A stretch of 64,000 bases of DNA from Zhongshania sp. R06B22 (GCF_040892595.1 NZ_JBFRYB010000001.1:1922001-1986000); one strand, 5' to 3'. Positions 15,676 through 25,370 are shown, counted from the stretch's first letter. Translations and numbers: made by a program. Notes: generated by a model from the sequence alone, not told the origin.

Positions 15676-16140
15676 TTATGATACTAAAGGTTGGCTATAC
15701 GTGGGCTCTATATCCCAGGGGAAATGAATCCAGGTGTCTTGGCTAAATTCGCGCACAAAGTGTTCGGTCAGTGCCTTGGCCTGAGGTTTGGCGTAAATCG
15801 TCACAAAGCAGGCTTTGGGTAGTAGTTCCTTGGCAATTTTGGCCGTGCCGCCGGTATCGACCAAGTCATCTACTAGTAGGTAGCCGTCACCATCGCCTTC
15901 CACTGTTTTAAGAATACTCATTTTGCCTTGTTGGTCGTGGTCGTAGCTGGCGATACACAGAGTATCCACAACGCGTAAATTCAATTCTCTAGCCAAGATG
16001 GCGCCGGGGACTAGACCACCGCGGGCAATACTAATAATGCCTTTCCAGCGCTTTGTGGTGAGTTTACGGGCTAACTCGCGGGTGTCGCGGTGGAGTTCAT
16101 CCCATGATAAATAGTAAACGGGGGGCTTACCGTCTGACAT
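15676..16140 (-). CDS. gpt: xanthine-guanine phosphoribosyltransferase
   Basis: A 154-residue purine salvage enzyme that converts xanthine, guanine and, more weakly, hypoxanthine to nucleotides using PRPP. The PRPP-binding motif is YLLVDDLVDTGGTAK (near residue 87), preceded by the flexible-loop region ISIARGGLVPGAILARELN. The purine-binding C-terminus is TWIHFPWD. Length matches E. coli Gpt (152). The start has GAAGG eight bases upstream. The gene stands alone, convergent with the unknown gene at 14876. Confidence 0.95.
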   Translation of the reverse strand: MSDGKPPVYYLSWDELHRDTRELARKLTTKRWKGIISIARGGLVPGAILARELNLRVVDTLCIASYDHDQQGKMSILKTVEGDGDGYLLVDDLVDTGGTAKIAKELLPKACFVTIYAKPQAKALTEHFVREFSQDTWIHFPWDIEPTYSQPLVS

Positions 16141-16286
16141 GCTGCTAGCCTTCTACGGGGTCAAAGGTGGCAGATTGTGCCGCATGGATGCTGTCATCGC
16201 AAGGCTTTAGGGAAGGCTCTGGATTTAGTCTAGGATTGTGCCTACTAGCCTCTTAGTCGTCGTGGTCAATATTTTGACTTGTTATG

Positions 16287-16331
16287 ATTTTTCGGGAGGC
16301 TAGCATCCTTGCGTGGCCCTTCCCGAAAAAT
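16287..16331. repeat. 11-bp perfect inverted repeat upstream of the receptor stop
   Basis: ATTTTTCGGGA (16287-16297) and TCCCGAAAAAT (16321-16331) form a perfect stem around a 23-base spacer, just beyond the 3' end of the minus-strand TonB receptor. The T-run is on the outer 5' side and the A-run on the 3' side, opposite to an intrinsic terminator, so its role is open (operator, RNA 3' end structure). Confidence 0.5.
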
Positions 16332-16343
16332 ACAATCTCGCGC

Positions 16344-18542
16344 TTAGAAGCTGAGGGTCAAATCCATACCATAACTTTTCGGTTCACCGAAGTATGCTGC
16401 CTGATAGGCGCCCAAGCTAATCGAATGCACTTTATATTCTTCATCGGCTAAGTTGCGCCCCCACAGCGCAAGGCTTAGCTTGGCAGAACCAAGCGCAATA
16501 TCAGATAGCGCTACCCGCGTATTCAATAGACCATAGTCATCGAGGAAAAAACCGGACATATCATCATTAAACGCCGTGCCGTAACGCTCGTCTGTCCACT
16601 GATAGTCTACGCTAGCAGTCAGCATTATCGGTCCGGCACCTAGGCCGCGCTGATATTCAAAACCAACGGTGTAGTTGTGTTCTGGGGCGTAGGGCATCTC
16701 AGCTTGATCTGCAACATTCTCACCTTCGGTGGCGCTGCCGCTGCGCTGATCAATATATTCAACAAAGTCTGCATCGGTGTAGCCGTAGGACAGTTGCATG
16801 GTCAAGCCCGGCAGTAACACGGCCATAACATCCAGTTCAAAGCCGTCTATTTGGGCCTCACCCACATTGAAGACGTCGGTTAAAAAGATGGTGGCGTTAT
16901 TGGTTATTTGCTGAAGCTGCATGTCTTGGTAGTCGGCGTGGAACAGCGCGGCATTGACACTGATGCGATTGTTTAGCCAGTTGGATTTAAGTCCCAGCTC
17001 GTACGACACCATATGTTCTTCATCGAATGGTGGGGTAAAACCATCCTCGGTGCTGCGCACATTATAGCCGCCGGATTTATAGGCGGTAACGACTTTGGCA
17101 AAGGTGTTAATGTTGTCATTCCAACTGTAATCCGCTGTTAAACTAGGATTAAAGTTACTCCACTCGTCGCTATCTGATTGCTCGCCATTAGTGAAATACA
17201 CTGCACTGTCTTTCCGCGCCGCGCGCTTATCCACGGTGTAGCGACCTCCCAAGGTAATGTCTAAATCGTGATTCAGTTGCGCGGGCGACCAGGTCACTTG
17301 CCCATAGGCCGCATAGGCCTCGGAGCTTGAGTAGATCTGCCTATCTTCTAAGGTTATGGTCACAAAGGACGGCGGCACTAAAGGGTTAGGGGGGACAGGC
17401 GCCGGCGCTGGAATCGGCACGGTGTCGGTTTCTTTCTCGACACCGTGTTCTTTGAAGTAATAGAGTCCTGCAACATAGCGCCAAGATTCGCCAGCGTCGC
17501 CGACGAATTGGAATTCCTGCGAAACCTGATCCTGTTCGATGCCGACCCGGATTTTAAAACCGGGCAAGCCGCCACCGTAGTCCTGCACAATATCTTCAGC
17601 CAATTCGCGGTAGGCAGTGATTGACTTCAGTTGTCCCCAGGGGGTGTCGAAACTGGCAATTAAACTATGGCCGCTCAGTTCAGTATTACTGGGTTCAACA
17701 CCGCCATTCCAGCTTCCGCTATCGCTGCGTTGTTCACTTGCCGGTATAGCATTTCCAGTTGATGATGTGGTTTGATAAAAATGCTGCGGCCCATCAATAT
17801 TTGAAAAATCATAGGCGTAATCAATAACAAGGCGCTCGCTGGCATCCCAGCGTAAGACCGCCCGGCCAGCCTGCTTTTCTTCCTCGCCAAAGTTCTTGCC
17901 GGCACCAGTATTTTCAACCCAGCCGTCATGGCCAGACTCTAGATAACTTAATTTACCGGTAAACTGACCGACTCTGCCGCTCTCTATTTTACTCAGCGAG
18001 CGCCAATAGTCGCGGTTGCCCACGCTAAATTGCTGGCTAATGGCAAAGTCTTCCGCCGGTTTGGCGGTGATTAAATTTATCGCCCCGCCGGTCGTATTAC
18101 GGCCGTACAGCGTGCCCTGGGGCCCGCGTAACACTTCGATGCGCTCCAGATCGGCGACATCGCTGGTTAAGCCAATACTCCGCGCCACGTATACACCGTC
18201 CAGATAGATACCAACGGCGGGATCTTGGGTCGACTGGCTGTCGTTATTGCCCACCCCGCGCATGAACACCACTAGGGAGCTGCGGCTATTAGGAAAAGGG
18301 GTGATGGTGACATTGGGCGCCAAGCCGGCGACATCGCCCAAGTCACTAATACCGAAGCGCGCTAGCCGTTCGCTGGAAAAGGCCAGCATAGAAATAGGGG
18401 TATCCTGAAGCGAGCTCTCGCGCTTCTCAGCGGTAACCAGAATCTCTTCTAAGGTCAAATCACTGGCGGCCATGGATGTGAGCGGCATGGCGCCGAGGAT
18501 TGCTGCCGTTAACACCGACATATAAGGGATCGACTTGGACAT
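16344..18542 (-). CDS. TonB-dependent receptor
   Basis: A 732-residue TonB-dependent receptor. The signal peptide ends at MAASDLT, with the TonB-box region LEEILVTAEKRESSLQ directly after it. The plug has GDVAGLAPNVTITP, FMRGVGNNDSQ and VLRGPQGTLYGRNTTGGAIN; the barrel ends YGMDLTLSF with a terminal Phe suited to the Bam machinery. A proline-rich extracellular loop (VPIPAPAPVPPNPLVPP) lies near residue 390. It belongs to the same broad VTAEKRE/NTTGG class as the receptor at 12374 but is not a close copy. It is monocistronic as far as I can see, and no regulator is adjacent, so no ligand is proposed. Confidence 0.93.
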   Translation of the reverse strand: MSKSIPYMSVLTAAILGAMPLTSMAASDLTLEEILVTAEKRESSLQDTPISMLAFSSERLARFGISDLGDVAGLAPNVTITPFPNSRSSLVVFMRGVGNNDSQSTQDPAVGIYLDGVYVARSIGLTSDVADLERIEVLRGPQGTLYGRNTTGGAINLITAKPAEDFAISQQFSVGNRDYWRSLSKIESGRVGQFTGKLSYLESGHDGWVENTGAGKNFGEEEKQAGRAVLRWDASERLVIDYAYDFSNIDGPQHFYQTTSSTGNAIPASEQRSDSGSWNGGVEPSNTELSGHSLIASFDTPWGQLKSITAYRELAEDIVQDYGGGLPGFKIRVGIEQDQVSQEFQFVGDAGESWRYVAGLYYFKEHGVEKETDTVPIPAPAPVPPNPLVPPSFVTITLEDRQIYSSSEAYAAYGQVTWSPAQLNHDLDITLGGRYTVDKRAARKDSAVYFTNGEQSDSDEWSNFNPSLTADYSWNDNINTFAKVVTAYKSGGYNVRSTEDGFTPPFDEEHMVSYELGLKSNWLNNRISVNAALFHADYQDMQLQQITNNATIFLTDVFNVGEAQIDGFELDVMAVLLPGLTMQLSYGYTDADFVEYIDQRSGSATEGENVADQAEMPYAPEHNYTVGFEYQRGLGAGPIMLTASVDYQWTDERYGTAFNDDMSGFFLDDYGLLNTRVALSDIALGSAKLSLALWGRNLADEEYKVHSISLGAYQAAYFGEPKSYGMDLTLSF

Positions 18543-18725
18543 TTTACATTCTCTTATTATTTAAATTTAACGGCAGCAAAAGTCTAGCAGGCCAATTAGC
18601 GGGCGAGTATCGCAAGCTATCTAGGGCTTCGCCTATCGTTCGTTTGAGTGGGAAGTGAGAAGGGGGTATAGCTGTGACTGGACGCGAACACGCGCCCTGT
18701 CACTAAGGTGTCATGCCGACTCAGG

Positions 18726-19109
18726 CTATAGGGCTGCTGCAACACTGCCGTAAATACTTCCCAAGACCAGTACGATAGTTGCCAGACCACCAATGGCAAA
18801 GCCTGCACCGCGCTTCTCTGCTGCGGCTAAATAGCCTTTGCAGTATAGGGCGCGCCCCAGTACAAAGACCAAACCCAAGCCCGCAGCAACCGCCGCACTG
18901 ACGTATGTAGCAAAAATCCACATGGCGGGTATCACCACGACCATTTGCTCAAGGGTATTTAGCTGCACACGCAGCATCCGCTCAAGCTTGGGGTCGCCCG
19001 TCATAGCCGGGGCCTGAATGCCGGATTTGCCGCGGGTAGCACCGACCATCATGATAAAAACCAAGTACTCCAATAATATAATGCCGATTACTGCCGCCAC
19101 GATTGCCAT
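18726..19109 (-). CDS. MAPEG family membrane protein
   Basis: A ~127-residue protein of the MAPEG family (membrane-associated proteins in eicosanoid and glutathione metabolism). Four hydrophobic helices are visible. Family marks are the conserved RVQLNTLEQMVVVIPAMW segment after TM1 and RALYCKGY (usual form R-x-x-Y-x-x-x-Y) in the third helix region. I place the start at the ATG at 19109, with GAGGA eight bases upstream; an in-frame ATG six codons earlier lacks such a site. Bacterial members are probably glutathione-dependent or simply uncharacterised. It is transcribed away from the FleQ-like regulator. Confidence 0.88.
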   Translation of the reverse strand: MAIVAAVIGIILLEYLVFIMMVGATRGKSGIQAPAMTGDPKLERMLRVQLNTLEQMVVVIPAMWIFATYVSAAVAAGLGLVFVLGRALYCKGYLAAAEKRGAGFAIGGLATIVLVLGSIYGSVAAAL

Positions 19110-19323
19110 TTTTATTATCCTCATCATTATAAAAGTGAATCATCCTAATCCTGCCGGGCTTTAAACAAAAGCACTGAGTGCTGGTTTAGCAAATATCGCG
19201 CAGCAGCAGTAAATCGCTGATAGTCGAGTGGTAAAACGGGCTTGGCGAATGGTGATAATAAGTGAGCATTGCCACCGCTGCTGCTATAGTCAATAAAATG
19301 ACACTTTATGTTAATAATTAAAT

Positions 19324-20685
19324 ATGGGTGATAGCTTGGCCTCTGCTCGACATATTCTTAAATTTGCGGTGTTTGCACCGGAGCCCCTCGCAGGGCGATT
19401 ACAAAGTATTCTAATGTCATTGGGCGATTACGATATATGTACCGACATCGCTGAGCTGAAGCCAGCGGACTGTGCGGCCATTTTTACAAGTGGCCTTAGC
19501 GCTGCACAAAGTCGGTGGCTGGGCGTCACATCGCTGCCTAAGGTACTTATACTGCCAAGCGATAGGCTGGACACTAAGTCGGCTGAAGAGCTGGTATTGG
19601 GAAGTGATTTTTACTACCAAGATGTGCTCGAAGTCTTATACCGACTGCGGCTAGGTAGGGATACGTCTCAGAGTGGCGGCGTAGCCAAAAAAGATCGTTT
19701 AGTTGGTATTAGCCCTGCGGTTGCGGAGTTGCGACGCTTGTCCACACAGGTGGCAGACAAGGCGGTGACGGTGTTGATAACCGGGCCCTCAGGCGCAGGT
19801 AAAGAAGTGGTGGCCCGCTCTCTACACGACTTATCTTGCCGGCGAGATGCCCCTTTTGTCCCAATTAATTGCGGCGCCATTCCGCGCGAGTTACTAGAAA
19901 GCGAATTGTTTGGTCACGAGCGGGGTGCATTTACCGGGGCAATATCTAGCAGGGCCGGGCGATTTGAGCTGGCTGAGGGCGGAACCTTATTTCTAGATGA
20001 AATTGGGGATATGCCCCTGGACATGCAAGTGAAGATTCTGCGGGTAATTCAGGAGCGGACGTTTGAACGGGTGGGTTCGGATAAAACGCGCAGCGCCGAT
20101 GTAAGGATAATTGCGGCAACCCATCGTAATTTAGAGGCGATGATTGAGTCCGGTCAGTTTCGTGAAGATCTCTATTACCGGATAAATGTATTTCCCTTGA
20201 GCGTGCCCGGGCTTGCCGAGCGGGCAGAGGATATTCCTCACCTGATTCGCGCCTTGGCGAAACAATTAGAAACCGAGGGCTTGGGGCGTTTGCGCCTTGC
20301 AGACTCGGCTATACGCTCTTTATGCGCTCATGGCTGGTCTGGCAATATTCGCGAGTTGGCGAATTTATTGGAACGTCTGGTGATTATGTACCCAGATCAG
20401 GTGGTCGGTTTTATCGATTTACCTGAAAACTACCGCTACCGTGATGACGGTTGGCGACCGCCAATATTAGCGGAGTCTGACACGGTGGCGGAAGCCGGCA
20501 CCAGCCTGCCGGCGCTACCTGCAGCGGGAATAAATATGAAAGACTATTTTCAGGACGTCGAGCGGCAGTGGATATCGCAGGCCCTGAGTGTCCACGAGGG
20601 CGTGGTGAGCAAGGCGGCCCTGCATTTGGGGCTGAGAAGAACCACGCTGATTGAGAAAATGCGCAAATTAGGTATTCAGCCTTAG
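19324..20685 (+). CDS. FleQ/FlrA-like sigma54-dependent activator
   Basis: A 453-residue enhancer-binding protein. The N-terminal ~125 residues resemble the FleQ receiver-like domain. The AAA+ domain has Walker [10 protein letters not shown], the sigma54-contacting GAFTGA loop, Walker [11 protein letters not shown] and an arginine-finger region [12 protein letters not shown]. The segment [21 protein letters not shown] is FleQ-like, and the C-terminus carries a Fis-type HTH ([22 protein letters not shown]). In Pseudomonas FleQ controls flagella and exopolysaccharide with c-di-GMP. Just before LVG the sequence is KKDR, where I recall LFRS in FleQ, so c-di-GMP binding may be lost. No flagellar genes are nearby. 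The ATG lacks an obvious ribosome site. Confidence 0.88.
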   Translation: MGDSLASARHILKFAVFAPEPLAGRLQSILMSLGDYDICTDIAELKPADCAAIFTSGLSAAQSRWLGVTSLPKVLILPSDRLDTKSAEELVLGSDFYYQDVLEVLYRLRLGRDTSQSGGVAKKDRLVGISPAVAELRRLSTQVADKAVTVLITGPSGAGKEVVARSLHDLSCRRDAPFVPINCGAIPRELLESELFGHERGAFTGAISSRAGRFELAEGGTLFLDEIGDMPLDMQVKILRVIQERTFERVGSDKTRSADVRIIAATHRNLEAMIESGQFREDLYYRINVFPLSVPGLAERAEDIPHLIRALAKQLETEGLGRLRLADSAIRSLCAHGWSGNIRELANLLERLVIMYPDQVVGFIDLPENYRYRDDGWRPPILAESDTVAEAGTSLPALPAAGINMKDYFQDVERQWISQALSVHEGVVSKAALHLGLRRTTLIEKMRKLGIQP

Positions 20686-20686
20686 C

Positions 20687-21088
20687 TTACAATACACCAA
20701 ACACTTCGATCCAATTGCCGTCGGGGTCGGCAATAAAACCAAAGCCGATGCCATCTGCAAATGCGGTTACGTCTACCGGGATCTCGACGCCATTGGCTTT
20801 TAGTTCGGTGAACCAGGCTGATAAGCCGTTTACACCCATCGATATATAGCGATAGCCTTTGGCGCTGAACCCGCCGCCGGCGATAACGTCTGCTGCTGGG
20901 GCTTCGTCGTAGCTAACGAGTTTTATGATGGCGCCGCCAAGATGGTAGCGATGCATAATGCCGCCGGAAAACGATAGCTCAGACTCATATTTCAGACCAA
21001 GTGTCTCACCATAGAAGGCCCGCATTGTGGCCATATTGGTGGTGACAATACCAACTTCTATGCTGTCACTGAGTAGCTGAGGAGGCAT
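20687..21088 (-). CDS. VOC family (glyoxalase/dioxygenase-fold) protein
   Basis: A 133-residue vicinal-oxygen-chelate protein with two beta-alpha-beta-beta-beta modules. The first begins IEVGIVTTNMATMRAFYGETLGLKYE, and the second ends with the signature GFGFIADPDGNWIEVFG, whose Glu is a typical metal ligand. His in MHRYHLGG may be another. The family includes glyoxalase I, bleomycin-binding proteins and epimerases, so no reaction can be assigned. AAGGA lies eight bases before the ATG. The stop is 1 bp from the stop of the FleQ-like gene. Confidence 0.9.
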   Translation of the reverse strand: MPPQLLSDSIEVGIVTTNMATMRAFYGETLGLKYESELSFSGGIMHRYHLGGAIIKLVSYDEAPAADVIAGGGFSAKGYRYISMGVNGLSAWFTELKANGVEIPVDVTAFADGIGFGFIADPDGNWIEVFGVL

Positions 21089-21234
21089 GCTGAGATCCTT
21101 TTGTTTATTATTTTTAGCTGTTGTGAATTTAGCTAGGTAATAGATGGTAATTGAAGCGTGGGCTAAGTGTGAAGCCTAATAGCAATGCGCGAGCTAACAT
21201 GGTGTTAGGTGCTAAATTATTGAACTACTTGCTG

Positions 21235-21582
21235 CTACGCACCTGATAATTTGACGGTATAGCCTTTGCTTTCTAGTAAGGTTTTGAGTGCTTGACGTTG
21301 ATCGCCCTGGAATTCCATCTCATTGTCCTTAATTGCGCCGCCGGTGCTGAGTTTTTGGCGAAGCTCTTTGCCCAAGGTCTTCAGTTCGCCAGCGCTTATC
21401 AATACGCCGCTCACAATACTCACGCCTTTTCCCTTGCGGCCCTTAGTTTCACGGCGAATGCGCACGATACCGTCACCGCTGGGGGCGGTGTTATCCACGT
21501 TTTTACAGACGCACTCGGTGCTGGCTTGGCCACAATCGGGGCAGCGGCGGCCAAGATCAGTTGAGTAAACAAGTCTAGACAC
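21235..21582 (-). CDS. yciH: SUI1/eIF1-like translation factor YciH
   Basis: A 115-residue YciH/SUI1-family protein, the bacterial homologue of eIF1. A small N-terminal Cys cluster (CPDCGQASTECVCK) resembles a zinc-binding site and precedes the SUI1 fold (VRIRRETKGRKGKGVSIVSG, ending LKTLLESKGYTVKLSGA). YciH is reported to affect start-codon fidelity and stress responses in E. coli. The start is GTG with GGAG six bases upstream. It is divergent from slyX. Confidence 0.94.
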   Translation of the reverse strand: MSRLVYSTDLGRRCPDCGQASTECVCKNVDNTAPSGDGIVRIRRETKGRKGKGVSIVSGVLISAGELKTLGKELRQKLSTGGAIKDNEMEFQGDQRQALKTLLESKGYTVKLSGA

Positions 21583-21669
21583 GATTTTCTCCTATTTTGT
21601 GCTGCGATGATTATAATGGCTTCGCCCGCTTAAGGGTGATTTGAGTCTTAGTTTTTAAGGGAGCCTTAA

Positions 21670-21888
21670 ATGGCCGATGATGTATCCGCTCAGCTTATCG
21701 ACGTACAAACCCAGTTGACGTTTCAAGAAGATTTGCTTAACGCGCTGAATGATCGCGTAGTGGCCCAAGATCTTGAAATAAGGAACTTGCGGCGCACGCT
21801 AGAATTGCTCCACGAGCAGATGAAACAAAAAAACACCTCCGGTGAAGATGCCCAATTTGTCGATTCTGAGCGGCCACCTCATTACTAA
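21670..21888 (+). CDS. slyX: SlyX family protein
   Basis: A 72-residue SlyX protein. Almost the whole chain is a predicted coiled coil (IDVQTQLTFQEDLLNALNDRVVAQDLEIRNL, given here only in outline), followed by the conserved tail with PPHY at the very C-terminus, a hallmark of the family. E. coli SlyX is 72 residues. Function is unknown; the gene is usually near slyD. AGGGAG lies upstream of the ATG. Confidence 0.95.
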   Translation: MADDVSAQLIDVQTQLTFQEDLLNALNDRVVAQDLEIRNLRRTLELLHEQMKQKNTSGEDAQFVDSERPPHY

Positions 21889-21954
21889 GCGACGTGTGGC
21901 GTGTTAAAAAATAGCGGAGCGTAGATTTATAAGAAAGACGAGAAGCGTGGAATG

Positions 21955-21987
21955 CCTGCGACAAGACCGATTTCGTCTTGTCGCAGG
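21955..21987. terminator. long hairpin between slyX and the convergent CSD gene
   Basis: A perfect 12-bp stem (CCTGCGACAAGA 21955-21966 with TCTTGTCGCAGG 21976-21987), continued inside by CGA/TCG. It lies between converging stop codons, so it can serve both genes; no strong T-run follows on either strand. Confidence 0.55.
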
Positions 21988-22003
21988 ATGTGTCGCGGTG
22001 GTG

Positions 22004-22396
22004 TTACTTAATCATTGTGACTTCTTCCGCCTGCGGTCCTTTTTCACCCTCAGTAAGAATGAATTCCACAGTTTGCCCTTCGTTTAGACTGCGACGCCCT
22101 CGGCCTTGGCCGCGGATTGAGCGAAAGTGAACAAAGACATCGCCACCGGCGTCGCGGGTGATAAAGCCATAGCCCTTGCTAACGTTAAACCATTTAACTG
22201 TTCCGCGCTCGCGCTGACTTTTAAATTTGTCGGCAAGCGTTGGCAGTTTGGGTGATAGTAGCATTCCGAGTAATATTGCGATTGTGATGATGGCGGCAGA
22301 GAGTGGGTTGCCGGCATCGACGCCTGTTAACTGCAGCGCTGCAATGCTTGAAAAGCTTAGGATGGCCAAAAATATAATTCTAATTATCAGTAACAT
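22004..22396 (-). CDS. membrane-anchored cold-shock-domain protein
   Basis: A 130-residue protein with two N-terminal hydrophobic segments (residues ~3-22 and ~30-50) and a C-terminal cold-shock domain. The CSD has both RNP motifs (KGYGFI and VFVHF) within [15 protein letters not shown] and [11 protein letters not shown], ending [12 protein letters not shown]. Cold-shock proteins bind single-stranded nucleic acid; tethering to the inner membrane would place RNA binding there. The soluble CSD protein at 25371-25580 shares the [10 protein letters not shown] segment, so the two are paralogues. The topology (CSD in the cytoplasm) is inferred. The start has only a weak ribosome site. Confidence 0.88.
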   Translation of the reverse strand: MLLIIRIIFLAILSFSSIAALQLTGVDAGNPLSAAIITIAILLGMLLSPKLPTLADKFKSQRERGTVKWFNVSKGYGFITRDAGGDVFVHFRSIRGQGRGRRSLNEGQTVEFILTEGEKGPQAEEVTMIK

Positions 22397-22601
22397 ATAA
22401 ATCCAAAAATAGCTGAAAGTGGAAAGAACCTAATCGTATTTAGCGAGTGGTGTTTTACCCGCGCGTCATTATAGCACTCGTATACGATGGCGTCGCGGCT
22501 ACTGGGGTTTGTGAAGTTGGCGCGGCAATCGCCCTGAATCTATTAGGTAATAGTGCCGATGTGTGCTCAACTCTGCGGTGTGCTAAGGGAAATTACGAAT
22601 A

Positions 22602-25298
22602 GTGCTTGACCGCGTCAAATCGCACTATAGAAGGCCCTTCAAGGATGGGGTTAAGCAGTTTACACGTGTGGTGAATGGGGGCATGTTGATGCGTGACTGG
22701 ATTGATTCCAGAGAGAGTAAGCAAAGCGCTAGAAAGCATCGTCTCATACTCAATATTGCTATTGCAGCGCTCTGTGTATTGATACTCATTTTGGCAGTAT
22801 CTCAAGCATATCTTCTCAGTAAGGCTGAGTCGGGTTCTAGTTCGGCTTTATCCCAATTGCAGTTGAGAGAGACGGCGCTATTTGAGCTCGACACGGCGCT
22901 TGCGCGTGGCAATGTCTTCCATGAGTTCGCTGCCGCTTATCTTATGAATGACTCACCTCAAGTCAATATCATTCGAAGTCGTTTTATCGCAGGACGCGAG
23001 ATACTACTGAGTGATGTTTTTGCATCATTTCCCCAGCCGATCGTCCGGGACTTGGTTCGTCTGCTCGATGTCTATTCTTCTTATCAATCTCGGGCCTCCG
23101 AATCTTTAATTAGCGTTTCCGCACCTTTAAATCCTCAGGTCGATGCCCAAAAAATAGTTATTGGCTTACAGGCGTTGCGGGCGTATGAGCAAGAGTGGCT
23201 GTCGGCTTTGGCTATATCGGTACTTGATCAGCAAGTGCGCTGGCATCAACAGACCCAATTTATATTTAGCTTGCTATTGCTGTGCTTGTTGCCATTGGCG
23301 GTGGGTATCCATTTTGCGAGAAAGTTCGCCAAGGAGCATCAGGGCATGCTCGATACCAGCGAGTATTTTAACCGCCTTATCAACACCTTGCCGGGCATTG
23401 TGCTGTTGACAGATCGCAGCGGGCACATTCTGTTGGCCAGCGAGTCTGCAGCAAAATTTCTAATGTACCCCTGTGAGCAATTATCACGCATGGATATGCT
23501 GAGCTTGTTGCCAAAGCGTTTTCGGCAGCAATACAAGTTGTTTAGTAATAACTATATGGACGGCAGTGCTGAGCGAGGTGGTCAGCGGGTCAAGGGGCGC
23601 GAACTCTTAATCTTGAATTCAGAGGGGGTCGAGATACCGGTCGAGCTGTATTTCGGTGATTTTGATACCACGGATGGCCAGGTGGTCGTGGTGTGTCTGC
23701 AAGATGTGTCTGAGCGTCGAGACTTATATCAAAAATATCAGCATTCGCAGAAGCGTTTTGAGATGGCAATGATGGCATCGCGAGACGGTCTGTGGGACTG
23801 GGATATGATAAACGGTTCGGTATTTTTTAGCCCTGCATGGCTAAATATGATTGGTATTAAAGGTGGCCAGCCGCTCGATGGCCGTGCGGTGTTTGATGCC
23901 AGTATTCACCCGGATGACCGAGTACGTGTTAGGCAAGCTATTGAAGATTTTCTAAAAAGCGACGATACAGTGTTCCGCGATGAGCACCGTTTACGCCGTA
24001 TAGATGGCAGTGTCTGCGATGCAGTGACCCGTGCTTGTGCACAACGCGACAGCTCCGGTCAGGTTATTCGTATTGTCGGGATGCATTCAGACGTTACCCA
24101 CTTTAAGGAAGCAGAGCGTGAGGTACGGCGTTTAAACCGCAACCTTGAAGACCGGGTTCGCTTGCGCACTCAGCAATTGGAGTCTGCGGTGATGCAAGCC
24201 GAGAAGGCTAGCCGCACTAAGGCGACCTTTTTGAGTGTTATGGGGCATGAAGTACGCACGCCCATGAACGGCGTTATTGGCATGGCTGATTTGTTAAGTA
24301 AAACAAAGCTAGATCGTGAACAGTGGATGATGGTTGATACGGTGCGGCGCTCGTCCATGAGTTTGCTGGCTACCCTCGATAATATATTGGATTATTCTGC
24401 ATTGGATTCTGGTGATGTGGAGCTGGAAGTAGAAAGTATCCAATTGGCTGAATTTGTTGAGGGCGTGGCCGACGAATTTGCCGACAGCGCAGCTAAGAAT
24501 AAAATTCGCTTTATTCTATATATTGACCCTGCGGTACCCGCCGCGGTCTTCGCTGATGCCACTCGGCTGCGTAAAATTTTGGTGAACCTATTAGGTAATG
24601 CCATAAAATTTACCAAGTCTCGGTCTGGCGACGGGCTGCTTCAGTTGCGCCTGAGTGTTGCAGAGACAGAAGCTGCGACTCGTCAAAACATCACTTTTGA
24701 AGTGATAGACAATGGCGTAGGCGTATCGGAAGAGATGCGCTCGCAGCTATTCAGTCCCTTCATGCTGGAAGAGAATAGCCGAGCCCGTCGCTTTGGTGGC
24801 ACGGGGCTGGGTTTAGCAATTACCACCCGATTGCTGGATTTAATGGGAGGTGAGATAGCCTTAGACGACGATCACCTTGAGGGCAGTCGCTTTGTGTTTT
24901 CTATTCCTTTTACGGTTGATACCACGTCGAAACGCATTGTGGTTGGCGGGGACATAGTCGTATTTGCCAGCATGGGCGATGATTTGTTAAAAGAATCGGT
25001 GCGGGCCGCATTAGCGCTGGGCGGACAAGAGGTATCTTGGGTGATTTCTGCGGCAGATTTGGCTGAGCAATTGTCGACAATAAAGCAGGACAATGTCGTA
25101 CTGATCTTAGGTCATGATGCCGATAGCGACTTGCTTGAATACTGCAAAACTCAGGCGGTGAGGACGATTTGTATTGCCCCCAGGCCAAGTCGGCTTAACT
25201 CCCGCGACCCAAGAAAAGTTTATAGCGATCCTTTGTTGCCATCTGCTTTGGCTAGGGCAGTTGAGTATCGGCCGCGATTAATGCTAGAAAAATTTTAG
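22602..25298 (+). CDS. PAS-PAS sensor histidine kinase with degenerate C-terminal receiver-like domain
   Basis: An 898-residue hybrid-type kinase. TM1 lies near residues 49-71 and TM2 near 225-243, enclosing a ~150-residue extracytoplasmic sensor. Two PAS domains follow (~255-370, ~385-505, the second with a PAC end VRIVGMHSDVTHFKEAER-like), a coiled coil, HisKA (FLSVMGHEVRTPMNG) and HATPase (NLLGNAIKFTKS, VIDNGVGVSEE, FGGTGLGLAIT). The last ~120 residues fold like a receiver (VVGGDIVVFASMGDD, LILGHDADSD) but lack the usual phospho-Asp pattern and no HPt follows. The annotated GTG start has AAGGG upstream; in-frame ATGs at 22683 and 22689, after a G-rich site, are alternatives. Two CSD genes flank it on the opposite strand. 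Confidence 0.9.
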   Translation: MLDRVKSHYRRPFKDGVKQFTRVVNGGMLMRDWIDSRESKQSARKHRLILNIAIAALCVLILILAVSQAYLLSKAESGSSSALSQLQLRETALFELDTALARGNVFHEFAAAYLMNDSPQVNIIRSRFIAGREILLSDVFASFPQPIVRDLVRLLDVYSSYQSRASESLISVSAPLNPQVDAQKIVIGLQALRAYEQEWLSALAISVLDQQVRWHQQTQFIFSLLLLCLLPLAVGIHFARKFAKEHQGMLDTSEYFNRLINTLPGIVLLTDRSGHILLASESAAKFLMYPCEQLSRMDMLSLLPKRFRQQYKLFSNNYMDGSAERGGQRVKGRELLILNSEGVEIPVELYFGDFDTTDGQVVVVCLQDVSERRDLYQKYQHSQKRFEMAMMASRDGLWDWDMINGSVFFSPAWLNMIGIKGGQPLDGRAVFDASIHPDDRVRVRQAIEDFLKSDDTVFRDEHRLRRIDGSVCDAVTRACAQRDSSGQVIRIVGMHSDVTHFKEAEREVRRLNRNLEDRVRLRTQQLESAVMQAEKASRTKATFLSVMGHEVRTPMNGVIGMADLLSKTKLDREQWMMVDTVRRSSMSLLATLDNILDYSALDSGDVELEVESIQLAEFVEGVADEFADSAAKNKIRFILYIDPAVPAAVFADATRLRKILVNLLGNAIKFTKSRSGDGLLQLRLSVAETEAATRQNITFEVIDNGVGVSEEMRSQLFSPFMLEENSRARRFGGTGLGLAITTRLLDLMGGEIALDDDHLEGSRFVFSIPFTVDTTSKRIVVGGDIVVFASMGDDLLKESVRAALALGGQEVSWVISAADLAEQLSTIKQDNVVLILGHDADSDLLEYCKTQAVRTICIAPRPSRLNSRDPRKVYSDPLLPSALARAVEYRPRLMLEKF

Positions 25299-25370
25299 CG
25301 GTATTCTCGCTAGATAAAACACAACTTGCCGCGCGGCCAGTATTGATGGCTGTGAGAGCTTTGTCAGTGA

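Noticed and set aside
16287..16331. Inverted repeat as a terminator for the TonB receptor
   Set aside because: T-run precedes the stem and A-run follows it, the reverse of an intrinsic terminator; kept only as a repeat.
22606..22631. TTGACC and TATAGA as a sigma70 promoter at the start of the PAS kinase
   Set aside because: Only 14 bp separate the boxes, too short for a good promoter, although it would suggest a downstream start at 22683.
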